Assembly: GCA_034438015.1 (NCBI GenBank)
Contig: DAOTTD010000383.1
Location: 41,518-105,517, forward strand
DNA length: 64,000 nucleotides
Direction of reading: 5' to 3'
DNA from: JACDAE01 sp034438015
Lineage (GTDB): Bacteria > Chloroflexota > Ktedonobacteria > Ktedonobacterales > Ktedonobacteraceae
Shown here: positions 52,638 to 61,134 of the stretch, in pieces
How the letters are laid out: each line of letters starts with the position of its first letter
How positions within the stretch are numbered: position 1 is the first letter of the stretch
Made by a program: the position numbers and the translations under genes
The notes under the pieces: model-generated
Told to the model about the DNA's origin: nothing
Databases searched by the model: none
What the model saw: only the letters and a program-made list of their open reading frames with translations

Positions 52638-53555
52638 ATGGATCCCCTCACTGATATCTTGCAAGACTTGCGGTTGGAGAGGAGCTTTTACGCCCGTAGT
52701 GACCTCAGAGCGCCATGGGGACTGGCCTTCTCTGCCAAGGATGGCCCAAGCTTTCACTTCATCGTCGCGGGGCGGGGCTTTCTTCACATCGACGCCGAGC
52801 GAATTCCCCTTGAAGCGGGCGATCTGGTCCTTCTGCCTCACGGCGATGAGCATCAGCTTGTTAATCCCCCAGAAGCAGAGGCGGTTCCGCTGATGACACT
52901 GCCTTCCCAACGAGTCGGGCAAAATGCTGCCCTGCTGTGCTACGGTGGAGATGGAGCAGAGGCGTTGCTCATTTGCGGAGGGATACGATTTGCGGGACCA
53001 ATCGCGCATCCCCTCCTGGACCTCTTGCCACGTGTTCTCCTCCTCCGGCGTGCTGAGCACGAAGGGACGCTTGTCTGGCTGGATGCGACGCTCACGATGT
53101 TGGGTACAGAGGCTCTGTCACTCCGACCGGGCAGTGTAGCCGTGATGACGCGCCTGGCAGACATCCTCGTCCTCCAGACGATCCGAGCATGGTTGGAGGA
53201 GGGCGAGGGCCGACGGCGTGGCTGGCTCGGGGCACTGAGCGACCCCGACATAGGGCGTGTGCTGACATTGATCCATCGTCGCGCCGAGGAACCCTGGACC
53301 GTTGCGGCTCTTGCAAGAGAGGTCCACCTGTCCCGATCAACCTTTGCTGAGCGATTCTCGAGCCTGGTAGGGATGCCTCCCATGCAGTACGTAACACAGT
53401 GGCGAATGTCTCTCGCCAGGAGCTGGATTCATGAGGAACGCATGAGCGCGAGCGAGGTTGCCCATCGACTCAAGTACAGTTCGGAAGCTGCTTTCAGTCG
53501 GGCGTTCAAACGCCATCTTCACGTACCTCCAGGAGTCTTCAGGCAGGCTACATGA
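52638..53555 (+). CDS. AraC family transcriptional regulator with N-terminal cupin
   Basis: 305 residues. The N-terminal cupin_6-type ligand domain (about residues 1-185) has SFHFIVAGRGFLHI and LEAGDLVLLPHGDEH. The C-terminal double helix-turn-helix (about 205-300) has WTVAALAREVHLSRSTFAER and MSASEVAHRLKYSSEAAFSR with a closing FKRHLHVPPGVFR. The start at 52638 is supported by AGGAGAAACGAA. In related regulators this architecture controls an adjacent divergent oxidoreductase gene, here the SDR/membrane pair. Confidence 0.92.
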   Translation: MDPLTDILQDLRLERSFYARSDLRAPWGLAFSAKDGPSFHFIVAGRGFLHIDAERIPLEAGDLVLLPHGDEHQLVNPPEAEAVPLMTLPSQRVGQNAALLCYGGDGAEALLICGGIRFAGPIAHPLLDLLPRVLLLRRAEHEGTLVWLDATLTMLGTEALSLRPGSVAVMTRLADILVLQTIRAWLEEGEGRRRGWLGALSDPDIGRVLTLIHRRAEEPWTVAALAREVHLSRSTFAERFSSLVGMPPMQYVTQWRMSLARSWIHEERMSASEVAHRLKYSSEAAFSRAFKRHLHVPPGVFRQAT

Positions 53556-53669
53556 ATCCCAGGCTCTACTCTCTAGTCTGGGCAAGCACTTCCCGCAAGA
53601 CGAGCGAACCGCACGAATCGTGGTAGGATAGCAATAAACGAAGTGAAGCCGTCTAGGAGACGACACGTC

Positions 53670-53909
53670 ATGAATACCAGCGCGTCATTGAAAAGGTCAC
53701 CGCTCAAATTCTTTGTCCTGGTTTTCGCTCTTTCTCTTCCATTCTGGCTGCCTGGCGCTCTTGCTGAACACTTATCTAGAGGAGATCAACATTATCAAGC
53801 ACGTCCTGTAGATCCGGCGGCAGAGGCGCCTCAAATTCCACCTTCTCGCCAGAGGTGGGATGTACGAAGCTCAACTGGTACGCGTGCAGGAACTGGCGCT
53901 TCAGCGTGA
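53670..53909 (+). pseudogene. 5' remnant of a CPBP-type membrane protease gene
   Basis: The frame starts MNTSASLKRSPLKFFVLVFA and continues LSLPFWLPGALAEHL, which is the typical first helix of CPBP/Abi family intramembrane proteases, with AGGAGACGAC as ribosome site. After about 38 codons similarity stops and the frame runs antisense through the 3' end of rluD until 53909. The remaining helices and the EExxR and HxxxB motifs are missing. The gene was probably cut when rluD and its surroundings were joined here. Confidence 0.65.
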
Positions 53910-54729
53910 TACCGCGCGGCATAGAACTGGTTCCGTACACGTTATCGCCGGAGACGGGATGTCCTATGGCCTGGAGATGCACCCTGATCTGGTGAGTGCG
54001 TCCGGTTTCGAGCTGCAAGAGTAACAGAGTGTGGCGCGAGAAGCGTTGCATAACACGAAAGTGCGTACGCGCCTCGCGGCTATCGACCGAGGTGATCGCC
54101 ATCTGCTGACGATGGCGCGGATTGCGACCGATGGGGGCGTCGATACTCCCCTGGTCGAGCGAGACGATGCCTTCAACCAGGGCGAGGTAGCGCTTCACCA
54201 CCTCGTGGCGCTGCATCTGTTCCACCAGGGCGGCCTGGGTGTGCGCGTTCTTCGCCACGATCAACAGGCCGGAGGTGTCGCGGTCCAGGCGATGCACAAT
54301 TCCTGGCCGTATATCTTCCTCCACGACCATGCTATCTTGTAACGTGGGATAGCGTGCCAGCAGAGCGTTCACCAGCGTATCGTCGTAGTGGCCAGGCGCG
54401 GGATGCACCACCATACCGGCAGCCTTGTTTACGATCAAGAGATCGTCGTCTTCATAGACGATATCGAGGGGCAGCGCCTGTGGCCTGACCTCTTTTGACG
54501 GCGCGGAAGGCATGGCGCGTAGGACCTGCACTTCATCATTGTTGCGCAGCAGATAGCCGGGCTTACTGACGCGACCATTGATGAGTACCGAGCCAGCTGC
54601 GATAAGCTGCTGAACAGTGGTGCGGGAGAGATTATCTAGCGCGAGCACCAGATAGTGGTCGAGGCGCTGTCCCACCTGTTCGGGCGACACGCGCCATGTT
54701 GAGTCGGCATGTAGATCAGCGTTTGACAT
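53776..54729 (-). CDS. rluD: RluA/RluD family pseudouridine synthase
   Basis: Converts uridine to pseudouridine in 23S rRNA or a similar RNA. The 317-residue protein has an N-terminal S4 RNA-binding domain (about residues 15-75, RLDHYLVLALDNLSRTTVQQ) and a catalytic domain with the motif II HRLDRDTSGLLIVAKN containing the nucleophilic Asp, then KRYLALVEG and GRTHQIRVH. The ATG at 54729 lies inside the 3' end of lspA (14-base overlap), the usual lspA-rluD arrangement of many bacteria. Which uridines are modified is not determined here. Confidence 0.93.
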   Translation of the reverse strand: MSNADLHADSTWRVSPEQVGQRLDHYLVLALDNLSRTTVQQLIAAGSVLINGRVSKPGYLLRNNDEVQVLRAMPSAPSKEVRPQALPLDIVYEDDDLLIVNKAAGMVVHPAPGHYDDTLVNALLARYPTLQDSMVVEEDIRPGIVHRLDRDTSGLLIVAKNAHTQAALVEQMQRHEVVKRYLALVEGIVSLDQGSIDAPIGRNPRHRQQMAITSVDSREARTHFRVMQRFSRHTLLLLQLETGRTHQIRVHLQAIGHPVSGDNVYGTSSMPRGITLKRQFLHAYQLSFVHPTSGEKVEFEAPLPPDLQDVLDNVDLL

Positions 54730-55291
54730 CTTGCCCCGTGGTGCGGAGCGTTCCGCTCGTTGTGGAGGCCGTCGCCGTATCCTCTTTCTTATCGCGCCGG
54801 AAGCCACTGAGCAGGACAAGCACGAAGAGCAGGAAAACGCCGACAGAGATACAGGCATCGGCGATGTTGAAGACGGCGAAGTAGTAGTTGATTTCAGGGA
54901 TGCGGAAGGAGATAAAGTCCGTCACCACGCCGCCATTATGCGCCCGGTCGATCAGGTTGCCGAGGGCCCCACCGATGATCATGCCGAAGACGATCTTATA
55001 GATGAGCGGGCCTGAATTAAGGATGCGGATATAGAGATAAGCTACCACGCAGATTGCCGCCGCGATGAAGACGACGAGCACGGCCTGGTTGGCGAAGACG
55101 CCGAACGCCGCGCCGCTGTTCTGGATATAGTCTAGCACCAGATAGTGGCCGATGATCGGAATCGTCTTTCCGTTGCCCGGTGGGCTCATGTGTGCCACCA
55201 CCAGAGATTTCGTCCACTGGTCAAGCACGATGACCAGCACGACAATGAACAATGCTATAGCATCATAGATACGCGCGCGCCCGGCTGTCAC
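54716..55291 (-). CDS. lspA: Lipoprotein signal peptidase (signal peptidase II)
   Basis: An aspartyl peptidase in the cytoplasmic membrane that removes prolipoprotein signal peptides, such as that of the GH39-like lipoprotein at 28304. It has four helices and the family motifs NSGAAFGVF, GNLIDRAHNGGVVTDFI (first catalytic Asp region) and FAVFNIADACI (second Asp). The 191 residues include a longer than usual hydrophilic C-terminal tail (RRDKKEDTATAS...). GTG start with AGGGGCG upstream. It overlaps rluD by 14 bases. Confidence 0.95.
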   Translation of the reverse strand: MTAGRARIYDAIALFIVVLVIVLDQWTKSLVVAHMSPPGNGKTIPIIGHYLVLDYIQNSGAAFGVFANQAVLVVFIAAAICVVAYLYIRILNSGPLIYKIVFGMIIGGALGNLIDRAHNGGVVTDFISFRIPEINYYFAVFNIADACISVGVFLLFVLVLLSGFRRDKKEDTATASTTSGTLRTTGQDVKR

Positions 55292-55592
55292 GATTTTTCG
55301 CCCCTCTCTCTCAACGATCGCTGGAATACGGCTATTGTATCACAGAGTTATTCACCTGTCACTTTTTCTCGGCAAGCGCGCCTCAAAAATCGAGTACCTT
55401 GCCCTTGTCTTTCAGATGTACTTAAAGTACTATGTAATTGGAGTTTGTATTCAGCAGAAGAAAAGAATATCGGGATCTTTAATACAATCCAATCGTTGTA
55501 CATCGTTCCGTAGCAGAACTGGTAACATGGTCAAGCCGGATACAACGCGCTACCTTTCCTGCGTCCGGCCCTCACAACAAGAAGAGGTCTCT

Positions 55593-56960
55593 ATGGGAGC
55601 TGAAGTCAACGCGCACTCACCAGAACCAACCCCTCAAGAAGCACAGGCAACACTCCACTTAGCATTGCAGGCCGCCAGAGAGCGTCAGGCATGCGCAAAT
55701 CAAGGTTTCTTTGACCACCCTCACCGTACCTGTGACATAGAACAAGAGATACAATGCCTCTCGCCTCAAACAGGCATGCCCGTAAGCGCCGAGGCCCTTA
55801 TCGCCTCCAATGCGCTCCCCGGCGCGCGTTTCGATACCGTCACCTCTATTGTCGAATACGATGCCGGAGATATCGTGTTCCTCGAACGCGATGCGCTCAG
55901 CGAGCTCTACTCCTCGCTCCGGCAGCGCACACGGCGCATCCAGCAAGCTCTGGTCGCTTCGGGTGAGGATGCGATCGTCGTCCCCATCGGCGTGCAGCCG
56001 CTAGTAGAGTCCAACACCTGGCCGCAATGGATCGTGCCCCAGCCGGGGATGCGACGGCGCTACCACCTGATCGATCTGGCGACGCGGCGAGAGAATCCAT
56101 ATGGAGCTATCAACATCAAGAGCCCGGATGGACGGAAGAGCTTCACAGATGCGGCCTCGTATATGGCGGTGATGATGCGCTGCGCGGGCACGCAGTTTCA
56201 TATCTCGGAGCGCAATGTCGAGGACGCGCTCGAGGCTTACAACACCTCCATCCATATCGCGCCGATTATGAGCGCTCTCTTCGGCAACTCTCCCTTCATT
56301 GGCGGCATTGACTCTGGAAGAACAAGTACGCGCACCGCGCTCTTTCTGCAAGGAGAGCCCTTGCGCGCCGGACTACCACCTCCGGCTACTACGCTCTATC
56401 AGTACTACGAGCAACAGCTTGCACGCGCCCTGCCACCGTTTGTCGTAACAGATGATGCACAGCGGGCGCTGACGCTCCTGCACGGGACGATGCATACGAC
56501 CTCGCGCATCCAGGTCGATATGCTCGCTGGCACGATCCGCAACGAGTTTCGCTGCATCGATGCCCAGTCACCGTTCCGCTCTATGCAGGCGTTCCTGCTC
56601 ACGCTTGGCGCCACCGATGGCCTGCGAGGACGCACGCTGGCGACCTACGCAGAGTCACGCTACAATCTGCGCAGCGCCGTATGGGGACTCTCCGCGCCGA
56701 TGTGCCTGCAGGGGAGGGCGACAACGGCCCGAGCAGTGGCAAGAGAGCTCGTTGCTCTTGCACTGACGACGCTGCAGAGAAACGGGCTGTGCGGGCTGGG
56801 ACGCGAGTTCCTGACGCCGCTGCTAGAGAACGAGCTTGAGCACGGGAGAACACAGGCGGATTTGCTGAGGGCGCGCGTGAACGGCGAGGTAGAGCGCGGA
56901 CGCCCCTGGTGCGAGGCCGTGGTCGAGGCGATGCTCGCCTGTAACGCGGCGAGCCTCTAG
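55593..56960 (+). CDS. GCS2-like carboxylate-amine ligase (glutamate-cysteine ligase type 2 family)
   Basis: 455 residues. The core resembles GCS2/YbdK-type ligases, which join glutamate or another acid to an amine with ATP: RRYHLIDLATRRENPYGAI, MMRCAGTQFHISERN (the place of the GTHVHVG-like motif) and ALFGNSPFIGGIDSGRTSTR. The His-rich centre differs from canonical YbdK, so the substrates may differ. The start at 55593 (MGAEVNAHSPEPT) follows AAGAGGTC; longer in-frame starts at 55527 and 55335 are less supported. It is a single gene between divergent lspA and a clear terminator. Confidence 0.75.
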   Translation: MGAEVNAHSPEPTPQEAQATLHLALQAARERQACANQGFFDHPHRTCDIEQEIQCLSPQTGMPVSAEALIASNALPGARFDTVTSIVEYDAGDIVFLERDALSELYSSLRQRTRRIQQALVASGEDAIVVPIGVQPLVESNTWPQWIVPQPGMRRRYHLIDLATRRENPYGAINIKSPDGRKSFTDAASYMAVMMRCAGTQFHISERNVEDALEAYNTSIHIAPIMSALFGNSPFIGGIDSGRTSTRTALFLQGEPLRAGLPPPATTLYQYYEQQLARALPPFVVTDDAQRALTLLHGTMHTTSRIQVDMLAGTIRNEFRCIDAQSPFRSMQAFLLTLGATDGLRGRTLATYAESRYNLRSAVWGLSAPMCLQGRATTARAVARELVALALTTLQRNGLCGLGREFLTPLLENELEHGRTQADLLRARVNGEVERGRPWCEAVVEAMLACNAASL

Positions 56961-56983
56961 ACATCGCCTGGACACAGTATGAC

Positions 56984-57021
56984 AAGAAGGGAAGGGCAAA
57001 AGCTGCCTCTTCCCTTCTTTT
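56984..57021 (+). terminator. Intrinsic terminator after the GCS2-like gene
   Basis: Perfect 11-bp stem AAGAAGGGAAG / CTTCCCTTCTT followed by TT, 24 bases after the stop codon. Confidence 0.85.
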
Positions 57022-57376
57022 AGCAAACGGGAATATTTTTAGAGGCACCATTGTTTTCCCTTGTAGAGAAACTGTGTTTTCCTCCTTAACGAGAAAACAC
57101 CGCTTCTAATAGAGACTATCAGTTAGCAATCATTGTTCCCTTTCTCAAAAATGATCCGCCCACCAGGTATAGAGTTCGTAGCTTTCGTGCTTTTTCTTCC
57201 CTTGATGACAATACAATACACCGGTTGTATGTAACGTCGGTTTCACTCCCCATGAGACGAGAAGGGACTACTCACCATGAATGCTCAAATAGGTAGACTC
57301 GAAAATGCTGATACATATTGCCATTCGGTGCCCTTATACCGAATGGGACCCTACTCTACGAAAGGAGGAGAGGCGT
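57022..57376. other. Leader region of the paralogue B gene with hairpins
   Basis: No gene. It contains GTGTTTTC / GAAAACAC near 57072-57098 and a perfect 9-bp hairpin CCATTCGGT / ACCGAATGG at 57321-57346, only about 15 bases before the AAAGGAGGAG ribosome site. That hairpin is well placed to affect translation. Confidence 0.45.
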
Positions 57377-58051
57377 ATGTCGGTACCCATGCCGCGATCG
57401 ATAGTACGCAGAGATGGACACGCTCCTCTTCAGGAGTCTGAGGAGATCAGGGAGCCTGCCGCCAACATTCCCCGGCGCGCTTCGCGCCTGCGCCTGATAG
57501 AGACACCGGAGACCGAGGAGATGGAGCCCGGACGGACCGATGTCGACCGTCGTCCGCGCAACAGACGTGCTCCGGCACGACAGCAGAGGGGCGTGCACTG
57601 GCTCCTGCTGGTTGGCATCGGTATGACGCTGGCGGTTGTGCTCTACCTGTTCGGGGCGCTGTTGTGGACGTGGGGCGTAGGCATCCACGATAACTGGACG
57701 TATGGGACAACGCGCACATACCACCTGGAAGCCGTGATTGGGGATAGCGATTCGATCACTCACCCAACGCATTTTGTGGCGATGAACCTGCACGGGCAGA
57801 TCGACATCATCGAGCTGCCGGGCGGAGATGCCACGCATGCAAAGATCTATCCAGGTCCGCATCTGCCATGGAATAACGCCGATAAGGCAGTCGTCACACT
57901 GGAAGTAAAGGACGTGAACGGTGATCATCGTCCCGATCTGGTCATTCACGTTCGAGGCGAGCCAGATCTCTTCTTCCAGGAACCTGCCGCCACATTAGTG
58001 ATGCTCAAGAGCGCATCCGGCTTCCAATCAATGATCCAGGAACCATCCTAG
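57377..58051 (+). CDS. Single-pass membrane protein with FG-GAP-like domain (paralogue B)
   Basis: 224 residues, the second member of the family at 49736-50533. The layout is the same: basic Arg/Pro-rich cytoplasmic part, one helix (LLLVGIGMTLAVVLYLFGALL), then HFVAMNLHGQIDIIELPGGD and VKDVNGDHRPDLVIHVRG. The DxNGDxxxD loop and the NLxGxIxIIExxGGDAxH block are shared with paralogue A, and the cytoplasmic parts differ. The start at 57377 follows AAAGGAGGAGAGG, one of the strongest ribosome sites in the window. The function is unknown. Confidence 0.82.
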   Translation: MSVPMPRSIVRRDGHAPLQESEEIREPAANIPRRASRLRLIETPETEEMEPGRTDVDRRPRNRRAPARQQRGVHWLLLVGIGMTLAVVLYLFGALLWTWGVGIHDNWTYGTTRTYHLEAVIGDSDSITHPTHFVAMNLHGQIDIIELPGGDATHAKIYPGPHLPWNNADKAVVTLEVKDVNGDHRPDLVIHVRGEPDLFFQEPAATLVMLKSASGFQSMIQEPS

Positions 58052-58058
58052 CAAAAGA

Positions 58059-58106
58059 GCGTGGATGGACGGTGAAAAGGCTTCACCAGTCCATCCACGC
58101 TTTTTT
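58059..58106. terminator. Strong terminator between convergent paralogue B and dksA-like genes
   Basis: Stem GCGTGGATGGAC / GTCCATCCACGC, extended by GGTGAA / TTCACC past one bulged A, followed by TTTTTT; the preceding AAAAG can serve the opposite strand. Confidence 0.9.
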
Positions 58107-58124
58107 CAATACAATAGTTCCCGC

Positions 58125-58523
58125 TTAGATCGTGTTCGAGTCGTATAGCTCTTCCCGGCTGAGGTTGCGCTGCTCCAATCGCTCCTGGTCCTCCACACAG
58201 CGAGAGGCCCAGGGGATCGCCTCCAACCGCTTCTCAGGGATAGGCTTGCCACATTCGACGCAGTAGCCATAAGTCCCGTCCTCGATCCGCTTGAGAGCAG
58301 CCTCTACCTCGGTCAACAGCGCCCGCTCGTTGACAGCGATAGCCTGTTCCTGCTGCGTCTCCAGAAAATCCACCGCGGTCTCTTCGAAATCCTGGGGCCC
58401 CTCGCTGGCCTCGATGGGATCAACGGGCTCCGGATGGGCCTCGGTGAGATCTCTTATCCGCTGCTTGAGCTCCGCGCGCTTCGCTTCGAGACGTTCTTTC
58501 ATCTTCTGTATATCAATAGCCAT
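58125..58523 (-). CDS. DksA/TraR-type zinc-finger protein
   Basis: 132 residues. An N-terminal coiled coil (about 5-100, MKERLEAKRAELKQRIRDL) is followed by the DksA/TraR finger YGYCVECGKPIPEKRLEAIP, ending SRCVEDQ. The fourth Cys of the usual CxxC-CxxC finger is Asp here (CVED), so zinc binding is atypical or lost. Members bind in the RNA polymerase secondary channel with ppGpp or act as small regulators. AAAGGAGATC precedes the ATG. It is convergent to paralogue B and shares the terminator. Confidence 0.9.
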   Translation of the reverse strand: MAIDIQKMKERLEAKRAELKQRIRDLTEAHPEPVDPIEASEGPQDFEETAVDFLETQQEQAIAVNERALLTEVEAALKRIEDGTYGYCVECGKPIPEKRLEAIPWASRCVEDQERLEQRNLSREELYDSNTI

Positions 58524-58707
58524 GCCAGATCTCCTTTCTACACACTGCCTTCCTAAACATTCATTTTACCAGATGACCGAAGCAATGCCAAATATTCAAT
58601 AGATTGCTGTCGTAGGGGCCATTGTTCATGAGTTACCAGATTTTTGTTTTATATGTTATGCTAGAAGTGCACAGACACGCTACAAACTACACAACGAGGA
58701 TAAAGAG

Positions 58708-60768
58708 ATGACTACACCACACACGCCACAACAACCGGGCCGCGAACCTGAAGAGCAGGTCGCACACGATGAGCAGCTCACAAATCCTGAGATAGAGCCA
58801 GGCATACCATCGATCTTTAGCGATTTCGACCTCTACCTGTTTGGGCAGGGGAGGCACTACCACATCTACGATAAGTTCGGCGCGCAGCTCCGCACGGTCA
58901 ATGGAGTCGCGGGCGTCAATTTTGCGCTCTGGGCGCCGAATGCACGCACCGTCTCGGTGATCGGCGACTTCAACGGCTGGAATCGCTCGGAGACGCCTAT
59001 GCAGCGCCGCCACAACGACCTGGGCGTTTGGGAGTGCTTTGTGCCGGGACTCCGGGCCGGCGAGGTCTACAAGTACGCCATCTATTCTCGCTTCAACAAC
59101 TACACGGTCGATAAGACCGATCCCTATGGCTTTTTCACCGAACTGCGCCCCAGGACAGCCAGCATCGTCGCCGATATCCATCAACACACCTGGCAGGACG
59201 AGGCATGGCTGCAACGGCGAGAACAGTTTCGGCCGCTCAGCGAGCCCATCTCTATCTACGAGGTCCACCTGGGTTCCTGGCGCCACATTCCAGAGCGGCA
59301 TCAGGAAGGCGCCGACGAAGAAGATCGCTTTATGACCTATCGCGAGCTGGCGCATGCCCTGGCAGACTATGTGAAAGACCTGGGCTTTACGCATATCGAG
59401 CTGCTGCCCATCACCGAATATCCTTTCGACGGCTCCTGGGGCTACCAGGCGACGGGCTACTTTGCACCAACCAGCCGTTACGGTACGCCGGAGGATTTCC
59501 AGTATTTCGTCGACTACATGCACCAGCAGGGCATCGGCGTCCTGCTCGACTGGATCCCCTCGCACTTCCCCAAAGATGGGACGGCCCTGAGCTACTTTGA
59601 TGGGACACATCTCTACGAGTACTCCGATGCGCGCAAGGGCGAGCACAAACAGTGGGGTACGTATGTCTTCGATTATGGGCGCAGCGAGGTGCGCAACTTC
59701 CTGATCGCTAGCGCGCTCTTCTGGCTGCGCGAGCATCATATCGATGGCCTGCGCGTCGATGCCGTCGCTTCGATGCTCTACCTGGATTATATGCGCGAGC
59801 ATGGCGAGTGGTCACAGAATCATTACGGCGGTCGCGAACACCTGGAAGCGGTGGACTTCCTGCGCCAGTTCAACGAGGCGGTTTACGGACAGGTGCCCGG
59901 CACGATCACCATCGCCGAGGAATCGACGGCATGGCCGCTGGTCTCGCGTCCAACCTACGTCGGCGGGCTAGGCTTCACGCTTAAGTGGAACATGGGCTGG
60001 ATGCACGATATGCTGGAATACATGCACCTGGACCCCATACATCGCCGCTATTACCACAACAATATCACCTTCTCGCTCATGTACGCCTTTTCGGAGAACT
60101 TCGTCCTGCCGCTCTCACATGACGAGGTTGTGCATATCAAAGGCTCGATGATCAACAAGATGCCGGGCGATTTGTGGCAGAGGTTCGCCAATCTGCGCGC
60201 CTTCTATGGCTATATGTGGGGTCATCCGGGCAAGAAGCTGCTCTTTATGGGCGGCGAGTTCGGACAATGGAGCGAGTGGAACTACAAGGAGAGCCTCGAT
60301 TGGCATCTGATCGCGCCGCCCAGCGATCCACGTCACGCGCAGCTTCTCGACTTTATGCGCGACCTGAATCAGCTTTACCAGCGCGAGCCTGCGCTGAACG
60401 TTCTCGATAACGATGGTGCGGGCTTCTCCTGGATAGATCCACATGATTCGGACAATAGCGTCATCTCGTTTATGCGCTTCAGTACAGATGCGCAGGACAC
60501 ACTGATCTACGCGTGCAATTTTACCCCGGTGCCGCGCTATGGCTACCGTCTCGGCGTGCCACAGCCCGGCGAATACTACGAGGTCCTCAACAGCGACGCC
60601 GGGCGCTACGGCGGTAGCGGCCTGCTCAACGGCCAGCCGATGCCGAGCGGTCCCGTCTACTGGCAATCGTGTCCGCACTCTATTATGCTGACGCTGCCAC
60701 CACTGGCGACGGTTGTTCTGAAGAGGCGCGCTGATTATAATCCCGTACCACCCAATACCCTTCAATAA
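58708..60768 (+). CDS. glgB: 1,4-alpha-glucan (glycogen) branching enzyme
   Basis: Forms alpha-1,6 branches in glycogen (GH13). The 686 residues hold a CBM48-type N-terminal domain (GVNFALWAPNARTVSVIGDF with NGWNRSETPM), the catalytic barrel with DGLRVDAVASMLYLDY (nucleophile Asp351), TIAEESTAWP (acid/base Glu404) and LPLSHDEVVH, and a C-terminal beta domain. The long N-terminal N1 module of E. coli GlgB is absent. No glgA or glgC is adjacent. GAGGATAAAGAG precedes the ATG. An inverted-repeat element abuts the stop codon. Confidence 0.96.
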   Translation: MTTPHTPQQPGREPEEQVAHDEQLTNPEIEPGIPSIFSDFDLYLFGQGRHYHIYDKFGAQLRTVNGVAGVNFALWAPNARTVSVIGDFNGWNRSETPMQRRHNDLGVWECFVPGLRAGEVYKYAIYSRFNNYTVDKTDPYGFFTELRPRTASIVADIHQHTWQDEAWLQRREQFRPLSEPISIYEVHLGSWRHIPERHQEGADEEDRFMTYRELAHALADYVKDLGFTHIELLPITEYPFDGSWGYQATGYFAPTSRYGTPEDFQYFVDYMHQQGIGVLLDWIPSHFPKDGTALSYFDGTHLYEYSDARKGEHKQWGTYVFDYGRSEVRNFLIASALFWLREHHIDGLRVDAVASMLYLDYMREHGEWSQNHYGGREHLEAVDFLRQFNEAVYGQVPGTITIAEESTAWPLVSRPTYVGGLGFTLKWNMGWMHDMLEYMHLDPIHRRYYHNNITFSLMYAFSENFVLPLSHDEVVHIKGSMINKMPGDLWQRFANLRAFYGYMWGHPGKKLLFMGGEFGQWSEWNYKESLDWHLIAPPSDPRHAQLLDFMRDLNQLYQREPALNVLDNDGAGFSWIDPHDSDNSVISFMRFSTDAQDTLIYACNFTPVPRYGYRLGVPQPGEYYEVLNSDAGRYGGSGLLNGQPMPSGPVYWQSCPHSIMLTLPPLATVVLKRRADYNPVPPNTLQ

Positions 60769-60880
60769 TGTAGGAGCGCAATTTATAAGCCCGCCGCATT
60801 TCATACGCCCATCGCGTTCCACGAGTTTGAAGCGTTTTACAGGCTTGAACGCGGCGGGCTTATAAATTGCGCTCCTACAT
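60768..60880. repeat. Perfect 30-bp inverted repeat element
   Basis: Arms 60768-60797 and 60851-60880 are exact reverse complements (30 bp, including GGAGCGCAATTTATAAGCCC on the left) around a 53-base spacer. The left arm starts in the last base of the glgB stop. It is too long and lacks the T-run of a normal terminator; the form fits a MITE/REP-like palindromic repeat. Confidence 0.75.
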
Positions 60881-61134
60881 CGTATTGTCATCTGACGTGT
60901 AAACTGCGTCAACTACATCATATTGGCACAACCAGCTTCTTGCAGAGAGCGCAGCAGGTATTTTCATTCCCTACTTTTTAGAAGAGACACAAGCAACACA
61001 GTTCGGTAACAGTAACGAGAATATCTCACATTTTGATAAGAAGTTCTCAATTCGTCTAGATTTCTATAAATCAGATTTGATGCTATAATGGAATAGCTTC
61101 ATAGAAATGTAGTGTACGCGGAGGAGAGACAGCG
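60881..61134. other. AT-rich leader of the TIR-NB-ARC gene
   Basis: No ORF or RNA gene is seen. TATAAT at 61083-61088 lies about 50 bases before the ATG and is a likely -10 element; its -35 is not clear. Confidence 0.4.
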
